NCBI GenBank assembly: GCA_025938055.1
Contig: JAICQC010000077.1
Coordinates: forward strand, 1-13,723
Direction of reading: 5' to 3'
Source: Anaerolineales bacterium
GTDB lineage: Bacteria > Chloroflexota > Anaerolineae > Anaerolineales > Villigracilaceae
DNA: 13,723 nucleotides
The notes beneath the pieces are model-generated. The model was not told where the DNA came from and ran no database searches. It saw nothing but the letters and a program-made list of their open reading frames with translations. Both the position numbers and the translations under genes were made by a program. Shown here one piece after another: positions 1 through 7,116 of this stretch (position 1 is the first letter of the stretch; each line of letters begins with the position of its first letter).

Positions 1-918
1 ATCCGGGAAAATAAGAAACGTCAACTCATCGAACCGGGGCAGACTACTGCCCGCCCGGAAATAATTCAGGTTCTTGACAAAATGAAGCTGCCTGCCAGGC
101 TCCCATTCATCGATAATGTAGGGTCCCCATCCCAGCGGCAGTCTCGCCGAAACATCCACTCTCAGAAGGTCCTCAGGCGGGAACTCACCCCAGGCGTGTT
201 GGGGAAGCGGCATCCAGAAGTTGGTGTAATAATCTGGATCGATAAAGCCCGGTTTGCCCCACCACTGGATGCTCTGCTCGTCGGCGGCTTCATAGGTCTC
301 TGTGCGGTCGACCAGGAATTTTGAGCCGGGCGTGGCTTCACTCGAGGCAAGCTCAAACGAATAAATGGAATCGCTGGTGGTCAGTGGCGCGCCGTCAGAC
401 CACATCAGCCCCGCCAGGAGAGTAAAGGTTACAACGAGCTGATCCATCTGGACGGTACTGGAACCATCATAGGTGATAGCGCAGTCATCGCTGCGACAGC
501 CACTTGGGCGGATCACTGCCCCGGAGCTGAGCAACACCACATTCCCGTTTGAATCCACAACCTCAGAACCCGCGCTCACACTCACCTGTGTGACCTGTGC
601 GTCGCCATCCTCCAGGCTTGGAATCTTCTCGAGGATGATCGGCTCGTAGCCATACTCCACCACATCCATCGGACCGTCATAGATCGCAGAGAGAACGCTG
701 CGCGCTGCGGAATTGAGGTTGCCATACGGATATAAAGTATTCGGCTCCTCGCCAAGGCAAACGGTTAACGAGCGTATGTCCGGCGTCGGCGTGAAGAGCG
801 GCGTTGGGCTCGGTGTATTCGTCACAAAAGGGGTCACCACTGGCTGCGGCGCGCAGGCAGGCAAAAGCAATGCAAAAATGAACGAAGCAATTAAGGCTTT
901 CCCAAAGTACGTTTTCAT
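1..918 (-). CDS. second lipoprotein ABC substrate-binding protein, partial
   Basis: The reading frame is open from the ATG at 918 to the left edge (306 residues), so the C-terminal part lies outside the window. Residues 1-22 form a lipoprotein signal: a Lys near the N-terminus, a hydrophobic core, and L-P-A-C with the lipidated Cys at 22. A Thr/Pro-rich linker follows to about residue 47. The rest resembles the family 5 extracellular solute-binding proteins (SBP_bac_5; peptide/nickel type): an early LTVCLGEEPNTLYPYGN stretch and the typical WSDGAPLTTSDSIYSFEL block at 173-190. It would sit on the outer face of the cytoplasmic membrane and present a ligand to the permeases encoded upstream. 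GAGGGAGG (923-930) gives a good ribosome site and touches the stop codon of the cytochrome gene, so translation is probably coupled. A close Cys pair (C141, C146) suggests a disulfide. It diverges clearly from the first binding protein at 3927-6005, and the ligand is unknown. Confidence 0.88.
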   Translation of the reverse strand, partial: MKTYFGKALIASFIFALLLPACAPQPVVTPFVTNTPSPTPLFTPTPDIRSLTVCLGEEPNTLYPYGNLNSAARSVLSAIYDGPMDVVEYGYEPIILEKIPSLEDGDAQVTQVSVSAGSEVVDSNGNVVLLSSGAVIRPSGCRSDDCAITYDGSSTVQMDQLVVTFTLLAGLMWSDGAPLTTSDSIYSFELASSEATPGSKFLVDRTETYEAADEQSIQWWGKPGFIDPDYYTNFWMPLPQHAWGEFPPEDLLRVDVSARLPLGWGPYIIDEWEPGRQLHFVKNLNYFRAGSSLPRFDELTFLIFPD

Positions 919-929
919 GCAACCTCCCT

Positions 930-1655
930 CTAGATTGTAGTCGTATTTCGGGATTTTTTGAGGACGAACAGCAGGAGGAGGATCAGGAGTACGCCCACAC
1001 CTGCCAGTCCGGTCCAGAGGAAATTAGCGCTTCCTCCCCGGGCCTCAGACGATGCAGGCGTAGCGACAGGAGTCAACAAGATCCCGCGCGAAATCTTTAT
1101 GTCCGCGGCGTTGGAGGCATTCAATTCGGTGGAGGCGTCCCACAGGTCATTCTCACGCAAAAGGAATGCTGTGACGCGCCAGGCTTCCTCCTCGGTCAGG
1201 CTGCCGGGATTCCAATAGGGCATTGCGGCGCGGATATAGGCATTGAGCTGTGCTGCATCGGTGAACTTTGTGAGAGCACTATGTTCGACTACAGCAGGAA
1301 TCTGGGTTGGGAGCGTGAAGCCAAAGTCGTAAGGACGCTTTCCATGGCAACCTGATTCCCAGCAGTTCGTTTCTTCGGGGGGGTAGGTTTCACGGAACTC
1401 GGCGGTCAGTCCCTGTCCCCGGTCGCCGTGACAAGGCATGCAATAGAGCCAGTAATCCTGAGCGCCGTGATCAGCCTGTGAAGGCTCGGCTGGCAGGGTC
1501 GGCTCGGCAAGCCGCTCAAAAGGAGAGAGTGTGCTGGCCGGTGTGGATTGCTGAGGCACAGGCGAGGCTGCACCACCGTCGAAAAATAGCCCTGCCGTAA
1601 GCAGGGCTATTCCCAGAGCAATTAAACCGGTTCTATATAGAAACCTGGTAAACAC
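930..1655 (-). CDS. membrane-anchored class I c-type cytochrome
   Basis: This 241-residue protein has an N-terminal signal/anchor (about 8-25), a Pro/Ser/Thr-rich linker, one cytochrome c domain (about 63-170), and a second membrane segment near the C-terminus (about 213-232) followed by a positive KKSR tail. The heme site is C72-M-P-C75-H76 followed by GDRGQG. M145 in AAMPYWNPGSLTEEEA is the likely distal ligand and sits at the family's usual place. A second motif, C98-WESG-C103-H104, has CX4CH spacing and might bind another heme or be structural. The start is GTG (1655-1653), three bases after the dppC stop; I see no better start and only a weak ribosome site, so it probably depends on coupling to dppC. 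The known family role is one-electron transfer outside the membrane. The partner is not visible here, and why it lies in a peptide transporter cluster is unclear. Confidence 0.9.
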   Translation of the reverse strand: MFTRFLYRTGLIALGIALLTAGLFFDGGAASPVPQQSTPASTLSPFERLAEPTLPAEPSQADHGAQDYWLYCMPCHGDRGQGLTAEFRETYPPEETNCWESGCHGKRPYDFGFTLPTQIPAVVEHSALTKFTDAAQLNAYIRAAMPYWNPGSLTEEEAWRVTAFLLRENDLWDASTELNASNAADIKISRGILLTPVATPASSEARGGSANFLWTGLAGVGVLLILLLLFVLKKSRNTTTI

Positions 1656-1658
1656 AGA

Positions 1659-2702
1659 CTAGGTCTTGCCTCGCATACGCGGGTCGAGCACATCACGCAA
1701 TGCATCGCCCAGCAGGTTCCATCCCATCACGAACAGCACCAGCGTCACACCCGGGAAGACCACGATGTACCAGTACTGATCGAGACTGATGATCCAGTTG
1801 CGGGCAAAGGAGAGCACCTGTCCCCAGTCTGCATAGCCAACCTCGGTCCCAATCCCCAGGAAAGATAAAGCGGCGAAGGAAAGAACGACGTCACCAATCG
1901 CCAGGGATGCCAGCACCAGCGTCGGGAAGATGGCATTGGGCAGGATATGTCGGAACAGGATACGGCTGTCCTTCACACCGATCACCCGGGCTGCCATCAC
2001 ATAATCACGCTCTTTGGTGGAGAGGATGTCGCCGCGAATGATACGCGCGTAGCCCATCCACCCGAACGTGATCAACGCCAGGATCGATGGCACAAGACTC
2101 CTCCCTATCCTTGGTGTCAGCACAGCCGCCAAGATTAGCGCCGCCAGGATGAATGGCAGCGTCAGGAACACATCCACGATACGCATGATGATGTTATCTA
2201 CTGCGCCGCCATAATAAGCGGAGACGGAACCGACCACGATGCCGATCAGGAACGTCGAGATCACCACAATCATGCCCGTTTTGAAGGCAGTCCGCACGCC
2301 CCAAATCACGCCATAGAATACGTCATACTGTCCCTGGGATGTGCCGAAGAGGTGCACCCATTGATCTGTGCCCATAATGGGCTCCCACCAGAAGGGCAAC
2401 GGAGGCTGTCGAACTCGCCATTCAGAACCCATGGGTCGGGGGTCAGCGGAAAACCCATCGCGCGGGATCTTATATGGATCATTGGGATTGGACGGCGGTG
2501 CAAGCACGGGTGCAAGCAGCGCGACAACCACAAAAAATACGATCAGCGAAAAGCCCAGGATTGCAGCCGGCGTTTTGAACAACCCTGTGACGATTCTATA
2601 GTTCTCGGGGCCAAGGAAGCGCTCCAGCCGTCCGATCTTACGCACCGAGACGGAATCAGAAAGTAACGAATTATCACCAGAAGGTATAGTTGCTTGTGTC
2701 AT
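1659..2702 (-). CDS. dppC: ABC peptide importer permease, DppC/OppC type
   Basis: This 347-residue inner membrane protein is one half of the translocation channel of a peptide-type ABC importer. It has an N-terminal cytoplasmic stretch, a first membrane helix at about 46-68, then a periplasmic segment and a block of five helices from about 142 to 335. The coupling (EAA) loop that contacts the ATPases is at about 232-257 (RDYVMAARVIGV ... RHILPN). The family's usual HxxGTDxxGRDVF block appears as HLFGTSQGQYDVF (117-129), and a Trp/Pro-rich insertion (about 80-115) precedes it. TAAGGAAG, formed at the dppB stop codon, is the ribosome site, with 11 bp between the two genes, so dppB and dppC are translated together. 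The symbol is a family label; dipeptide, oligopeptide or nickel specificity cannot be told from the permease. Confidence 0.94.
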   Translation of the reverse strand: MTQATIPSGDNSLLSDSVSVRKIGRLERFLGPENYRIVTGLFKTPAAILGFSLIVFFVVVALLAPVLAPPSNPNDPYKIPRDGFSADPRPMGSEWRVRQPPLPFWWEPIMGTDQWVHLFGTSQGQYDVFYGVIWGVRTAFKTGMIVVISTFLIGIVVGSVSAYYGGAVDNIIMRIVDVFLTLPFILAALILAAVLTPRIGRSLVPSILALITFGWMGYARIIRGDILSTKERDYVMAARVIGVKDSRILFRHILPNAIFPTLVLASLAIGDVVLSFAALSFLGIGTEVGYADWGQVLSFARNWIISLDQYWYIVVFPGVTLVLFVMGWNLLGDALRDVLDPRMRGKT

Positions 2703-2713
2703 GGCACACTTCC

Positions 2714-3778
2714 TTATGAGAGGCGAACGCGTGGATCGACCACCGCGTACAGCACATCGACAACGACGTTGGCTATGATCAGGATGAATCCATTGAACAG
2801 GGCAAAGCCCAGAACGGTGACCACATCTAATGCCCCAGCCGCATCTGCTGCCGCCTTGCCAATCCCCGGATAATCAAAGACGGTCTCCGTGATGACCACA
2901 CCGCCCATCAAACCGACGACGGTAAAGCCAGCCAGTGTGACCACCGAGATCATCGCATTTGGACGGGCATGCTTGAAGATCACGTCCCGCTCCGGCAGAC
3001 CCTTGGCACGCGCCGTGGTCACATATTCCTGGCGCAACGTCTCGAGCATCGAGGAACGCGTCACACGCAGGAAGGTGGCCCAGCTTAAGTAGGAAAGGGT
3101 CAGAATGGGCAGGATCATGTGTTTGAGTGCATCAAGGAACACATCAAACCGTCCGTTCAGCAAACTGTCAATGGTCAACAGGCTTGTGTATGAGCGGAAG
3201 CTCTCCGCATTGACAACTGCCTGCATGGGGGTCGATAGCCTGCCGGGTGGGAACCATTGCAGGTTGGCATAAAAAATCATCAACACCAGCAAACCGAACA
3301 CAAATGTTGGGAAGGATGTACCGATGATGCTGAACATGCGCCCGGCTTGATCGATGAAACCGTTGTGATGCACGGCGGCTTGCACTCCCAGCCAGATGCC
3401 CACCAGAATCACCGGACCCACCGCCCAGAGCGTCAGGTCCAGCGTGTTCGGGAACCGACTGCTTATCAGATCGGCAACAGGCTGAGAACCAACCCGGGAA
3501 TAACCGAAGTCACCGAAAAGAACCCCACCCACTCGCTCACCTGTACGAGCATCAGTGGTGCCTACGAGCCAGCGCCAATATTGAATATATATAGGCTGAT
3601 CCAAGCCATATTTCTTGATGATTCCCTCTAAGGCCCTTTCATTCCTGGGAAAATCGGCAACGTATAGAGCCGAACGCTCGACAGGTGATAGTAACTGCAG
3701 CATTCCGAAGATCAAGACAGTCACACCAAAGAGCAAAACCGGCACAATCAGTAAACGCCTGATGATATACGTAAGCAT
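2714..3778 (-). CDS. dppB: ABC peptide importer permease, DppB/OppB type
   Basis: This 354-residue inner membrane permease pairs with DppC to form the transport channel. The N-terminus MLTYIIRRLLIVPVLLFGV is characteristic of the family and forms the first helix (about 9-30). The block with GLDQPIYIQYWRWL follows, then five further helices. The coupling loop starts at E251 (EYVTTARAKGLPERDVIFKHARPNAM) and the C-terminus ends in the usual YAVVDPRVRLS. Length and layout match the family. AGGAG about nine bases before the ATG is the ribosome site. The 148-bp gap to the preceding binding-protein gene holds a strong hairpin (3875-3904). I saw no clear promoter in the gap, so it is probably expressed by read-through. 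The symbol is a family label. Confidence 0.95.
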   Translation of the reverse strand: MLTYIIRRLLIVPVLLFGVTVLIFGMLQLLSPVERSALYVADFPRNERALEGIIKKYGLDQPIYIQYWRWLVGTTDARTGERVGGVLFGDFGYSRVGSQPVADLISSRFPNTLDLTLWAVGPVILVGIWLGVQAAVHHNGFIDQAGRMFSIIGTSFPTFVFGLLVLMIFYANLQWFPPGRLSTPMQAVVNAESFRSYTSLLTIDSLLNGRFDVFLDALKHMILPILTLSYLSWATFLRVTRSSMLETLRQEYVTTARAKGLPERDVIFKHARPNAMISVVTLAGFTVVGLMGGVVITETVFDYPGIGKAAADAAGALDVVTVLGFALFNGFILIIANVVVDVLYAVVDPRVRLS

Positions 3779-3874
3779 TTTACCTGCTCCTGATGATTAT
3801 GTTATTCGGAAAATGGCGAAGATATGTTCGTCGCATTCCGTAGAACAAAATCATCCATCATATTGAAGAAGATA

Positions 3875-3904
3875 TGGGGAGTGACGCTCTAGCGTCACTC
3901 CCCA
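3875..3904 (-). terminator. perfect 14-bp hairpin after the binding-protein gene
   Basis: Two 14-base arms are fully complementary around a 2-base centre and begin 23 bp after the binding-protein stop codon. On the minus strand the stem is GC-rich at its base and is followed by TATCTTCTTC, a broken rather than solid T run. It could be a leaky terminator or a 3' stem that protects the upstream message, either of which would lower permease output relative to the binding protein. This arrangement is well known in ABC importer operons. Which mechanism applies cannot be told from sequence. Confidence 0.7.
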
Positions 3905-3926
3905 CAAAACTTGTTACGGCAACGAT

Positions 3927-6005
3927 CTATTCTTCGAACATCGTGTAATAGTAGAAGCCACCGTACAGTGAATTCCAGGTAATGCCCTGAACGTAGCGCG
4001 GGGTGAATCCATGGCTGGTACCGATCGCCATGATGATGCCGGGAGGATTATCGTATACAAGCTGGTTCAATTGCTTGTAAACTTCATTGCGCGCCTCCGG
4101 ATCGGTTAACTGTACACCCTCGTTGATTAACGGAGTGAATTGGCTCTGGATCTCTTCAGGAATACTCTGGCGGCCAGCATAGGTCGTTACCAGATAGGGC
4201 ACATACCAGTTATGCGGATCGGCGTAATCTTCCTGCCAGCCCACGAAGAAGATCGGGGCAAGACGGGCGTTGACCGAGCGCAGGTAAGCCGGCCAGGGCA
4301 GCCCGACCGACTCGAGAATAAAGAGCTCATTGACTGTGTTGACGTTTAGAGACAGGAGCTCAGCGATGGTCTGGCGGGTGGTATTGCCCTGGTTGTAGGT
4401 ACCCTGCATGCGGAAGCCGGTCGTCCAAATATCGCCATCCGGATCTTCACCGGCCGGGATACCGTCTTTGTCGGCGTCAGCGAGCTTGAACTCTTCTTCG
4501 CATTTCGCCAGGTCGAAGGTGTAGGTCGGATCGGTCTCGTTATAACCAGGCATGCCGGGGATCGCCAGGCTCTTCGATTGAACGGCCTCACCATTGAAGA
4601 CGTCGGCGATGTAGGTGTCCCAATCGAAGCAGTAATTGAAGGCTTTGCGGATGTGGACATCGGCGAAGAAATCAGCCGGGATGCCGTTACCATCCAGCTG
4701 GCCGGAACCGAGATAGGTATTGCTGTTATCCGGGTTGGCCACATTGAAGTTGAAGAAGGCATCGGAGCGGCTAATTCCGGGTTTGCCGAGCGTGACTCTC
4801 AATGGCTTGCTGTCGTCCGTGACTTCGCATTCATAGTCGTAGACATCAGGGTCACCATTCCAGTTGCAGGTCTCACCGACCAGCTCGTCCATCTGTGAGC
4901 GGTTTTCGGGATTGACCACAACAAAGTCCGCGTCGCCGGCCTGCATCATGGCAAAGCGGGTGCTCCATTCGTCCACCTGCTGGAGGACGACGCGCTCGAG
5001 GCGAGCTGGCTCCTGCCAGTAATTGTCGTTGCGGACCAGAACGATCTCTTCACCGGGGGTCCAGTGATCGAAGACGAAGGGACCGGTGCCATTGGTGATG
5101 GCATTGAGCGGGTTGGTCTCGGGTCCAATGGCATACCAATTCTGCCAAGTGGAGCAGTCGCCATCCCAACCGCCATTGGCGGCAACCCAATCCTGATCCA
5201 GAGCGGAACCCCAGGGCTGGGCGATAGCAGGAATGAAAGGACCAAACGGTGTAGCCAGGTTCATGGTAACGGTCCCGGCAGCATCATCGGCGACAATGCG
5301 GGACTTAACGGCTTCGCAGACGCCTACCAGCAGTTCAGGATCTATGCCCTGCATAGCCTCTACATCATCATAGAGTGCGCCAGGGATCGCGCCAAGTTCA
5401 TCCTGTGAAATACCGTCAGCAAGAGCTTCCAGTCCGGCGGTCTGAGCTACTTCAACTGCTTCCGCGACATCAATTGTGCCGATGCCGAAGAAGGGTTCGA
5501 AGAGCAGGAATTGGGGCGAAGATGTGCCGCCCTGGAGCAAGCCACGCTGGAAGCTGAAGGCGACATCCGAAGGGGTCAGCTCAGCGCCATCATGGAAGGT
5601 GACACCCTGGCGGATATGGAAGGTATAGGTCATACCATCCTCAGAAACCTCCCAGGATTCAGCCAAACCAGGCACGAACTTGGTTTCATAGTTACCATCG
5701 AAGAACACCAAAGGCTCAAGGACGTTTCCAAGCACCTCACTACCCGCTGTTTCATAATCGTAGGCCGGGTCGAGTGAGTTCGGTTCACCGAAGGAGACCG
5801 AAACGAAGGTTGTTGGATCCTTGGATGTGAAACCAGAGGCAGGCTCATCTGTAGCAGCCGGCTCATCTGTAGCAGCCGGCTCATCTGTAGCAGCCGGCTC
5901 ATCCGTGGTCACAGGAGCCTGGGTGGCAGGTGCTGCGCCGCCGCAGGCTGCCAGGATCATGCTGGCAAGGACCAGCAGACTTAATAAAACAGACAGTTTA
6001 CGCAT
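3927..6005 (-). CDS. lipoprotein substrate-binding protein of the peptide ABC importer
   Basis: This 692-residue protein is the ligand receptor of the importer. The signal peptide ends at lipobox L-A-A-C (C21), so the mature protein is tethered to the outer face of the membrane. Residues about 33-57 are a repeated TDEPAA linker. The SBP_bac_5 domain follows, with the hallmarks SFGEPNSLDPAYDYETAG, a RQGVTFHDGAELTPSDVAFSF-type block, and NGTGPFVFDHWTPGEEIVLVRNDNYW. It is longer than typical DppA/OppA proteins (usually about 500-550 residues). Part of the excess is an acidic segment at about 180-245 and another, D510-x-D-x-D-G to D525, that looks like a calcium-binding loop. Several Cys occur in the mature part, suggesting disulfides. 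GAGGAGAAG is the ribosome site. It lies between the two ATPases and the two permeases in the same direction. The ligand is probably peptide, but this is inferred from the family. Confidence 0.94.
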   Translation of the reverse strand: MRKLSVLLSLLVLASMILAACGGAAPATQAPVTTDEPAATDEPAATDEPAATDEPASGFTSKDPTTFVSVSFGEPNSLDPAYDYETAGSEVLGNVLEPLVFFDGNYETKFVPGLAESWEVSEDGMTYTFHIRQGVTFHDGAELTPSDVAFSFQRGLLQGGTSSPQFLLFEPFFGIGTIDVAEAVEVAQTAGLEALADGISQDELGAIPGALYDDVEAMQGIDPELLVGVCEAVKSRIVADDAAGTVTMNLATPFGPFIPAIAQPWGSALDQDWVAANGGWDGDCSTWQNWYAIGPETNPLNAITNGTGPFVFDHWTPGEEIVLVRNDNYWQEPARLERVVLQQVDEWSTRFAMMQAGDADFVVVNPENRSQMDELVGETCNWNGDPDVYDYECEVTDDSKPLRVTLGKPGISRSDAFFNFNVANPDNSNTYLGSGQLDGNGIPADFFADVHIRKAFNYCFDWDTYIADVFNGEAVQSKSLAIPGMPGYNETDPTYTFDLAKCEEEFKLADADKDGIPAGEDPDGDIWTTGFRMQGTYNQGNTTRQTIAELLSLNVNTVNELFILESVGLPWPAYLRSVNARLAPIFFVGWQEDYADPHNWYVPYLVTTYAGRQSIPEEIQSQFTPLINEGVQLTDPEARNEVYKQLNQLVYDNPPGIIMAIGTSHGFTPRYVQGITWNSLYGGFYYYTMFEE
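5842..5910 (-). repeat. 18-bp tandem repeat encoding an acidic linker
   Basis: Three exact 18-bp copies (5842-5859, 5860-5877, 5878-5895) are followed by a degenerate fourth (5896-5910). In the binding-protein frame each unit encodes six residues (A-T-D-E-P-A in rotation), giving a flexible acidic spacer between the lipid anchor and the folded domain. Unit length is a multiple of three, so copy-number changes would keep the frame. Confidence 0.95.
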
Positions 6006-6080
6006 ATTATTCTTCTCCTCACAGAATTTGAAGGGTTGTCAAATACGTACTCACTTTGGACATAACATAAACGAATTACC

Positions 6081-6110
6081 TGGAACAATCACCTCCTTTC
6101 AAGTGATCCA
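6081..6110 (-). promoter_or_regulatory. hairpin carrying a full-length orphan Shine-Dalgarno sequence
   Basis: Just after the dppF stop codon the minus strand reads GAAAGGAGGTGAT (6100-6088), complementary to 13 bases of the conserved 16S rRNA 3' end. No normal start codon follows at usable distance: the nearest TTG is 3 bases away and the nearest ATG 23. The binding-protein ATG is 83 bases downstream and has its own ribosome site. Flanking bases form ATCACTT/AGGTGAT, a 7-bp stem with one G-T pair that partly buries the site, and TGG/CCA can extend it. A regulatory or ribosome-loading role is inferred. Confidence 0.5.
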
Positions 6111-6111
6111 A

Positions 6112-7116
6112 CTATAAGAACCGTTCCGCAAAAAAACAGGCTACAAAATGACCCGGCCTGATTTCTCGAAATTCAGGGCGCGACTCGGCACAGACTGCCT
6201 CTGCAATCGGGCAGCGTGTGCGGAAGCGACAGCCCGATGGCGGGTTGGCAGGCGAGGGCACATCTCCCTTGAGGATGACGCGCTCGCGCATTGCGTCTGC
6301 GACAGGATCCGGGATGGGCACAGCCGACAGCAGCGCCTGGGTGTACGGATGGAGCGGTTTCAAATACAACTCATCACGGGTCGCCAGCTCAACAATGACA
6401 CCCAGGTACATCACCGCCACACGATTGCTAATGTGACGGACCATCGAAAGATCATGGGCGATAAAAAGATACGTCAGGTTGAACTGTTCCTGCAGCTCCT
6501 CCAGAAGATTCACCACCTGCGCCTGGATCGAAACATCCAGAGCCGAAATGGGCTCATCACAAATAATGAAGGAAGGCTGCAAAGCCAGAGCGCGCGCCAC
6601 ACCACTGCGCTGGCGCTGACCACCCGAAAACTCATGCGGATAACGGCTTGCAAACGCCGGATTGAGATTTACTATTTTAAGTAAATGCTGAACCCGTTCC
6701 TGGATTTCCTTGCCCGTCGCGACGTTGTGCACCATGAGCGGCTCGCCCACGATATCGGCAACGGTCATGCGCGGGTTCAGGCTGGCGTATGGGTCCTGAA
6801 AGATCATCTGCATCTTGCGGCGCATTTTGCGAAGGTCCTCACCCTTCAAGTGGACAAGGTCTACACCCTCAAAATGGACCTCTCCAGCCGTTGGGCGGTA
6901 TAGCTGCAGGATGGTGCGCCCGGTCGTGGACTTGCCACAGCCTGACTCACCCACCAGACCCAGTGTCTCACCGCGCTTGACGTCGAAGCTGATGCCATCC
7001 ACAGCGCGCACAGCACCCACCTGACGCTGGATAACGCCGCGATAGATTGGAAAATGCATCATCAAATCGTCGACGCGGAGCAGAGTTTCCTTGTTGTTGG
7101 CGTTCGTGTCGCTCAT
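6112..7116 (-). CDS. dppF: ABC peptide importer ATP-binding protein, DppF/OppF type
   Basis: This 334-residue cytoplasmic ATPase is one of the two that drive the importer. Visible motifs, numbered from the chosen start: Walker [10 protein letters not shown] (56-64), Q-loop [11 protein letters not shown], signature SGGQRQ (164-169), Walker B IICDEP (D187, E188), H-loop H221, then the C-terminal oligopeptide-transporter extension with [14 protein letters not shown]. Cys at 296, 302, 309 and 327 match the conserved C-terminal Cys set of Dpp/Opp ATPases, where an iron-sulfur cluster has been reported in homologues. The frame opens further upstream at a TTG, but the ATG at 7116 is preferred: GGGAGG lies 8 bases before it, and it overlaps the dppD stop codon as TGATG, a classic coupling junction. 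The symbol is a family label. Confidence 0.95.
   Translation of the reverse strand: MSDTNANNKETLLRVDDLMMHFPIYRGVIQRQVGAVRAVDGISFDVKRGETLGLVGESGCGKSTTGRTILQLYRPTAGEVHFEGVDLVHLKGEDLRKMRRKMQMIFQDPYASLNPRMTVADIVGEPLMVHNVATGKEIQERVQHLLKIVNLNPAFASRYPHEFSGGQRQRSGVARALALQPSFIICDEPISALDVSIQAQVVNLLEELQEQFNLTYLFIAHDLSMVRHISNRVAVMYLGVIVELATRDELYLKPLHPYTQALLSAVPIPDPVADAMRERVILKGDVPSPANPPSGCRFRTRCPIAEAVCAESRPEFREIRPGHFVACFFAERFL

Noticed and set aside
3817..3830. CGAAGATATGTTCG, one base away from the Gram-positive LexA/SOS box, in the dppB leader.
   Set aside because: One arm is broken, no SOS gene follows, and LexA sites in Chloroflexota need not follow the Bacillus consensus. Probably chance.
6037..6042. 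Perfect TTGACA on the minus strand in the dppF/binding-protein gap.
   Set aside because: No -10-like hexamer lies 15-19 bases downstream; the bases there are the ribosome site.
5821..6117. Plus-strand open frame rich in repeated AAGSSV.
   Set aside because: It is the antisense reading of the tandem-repeat linker and signal peptide of the binding protein.
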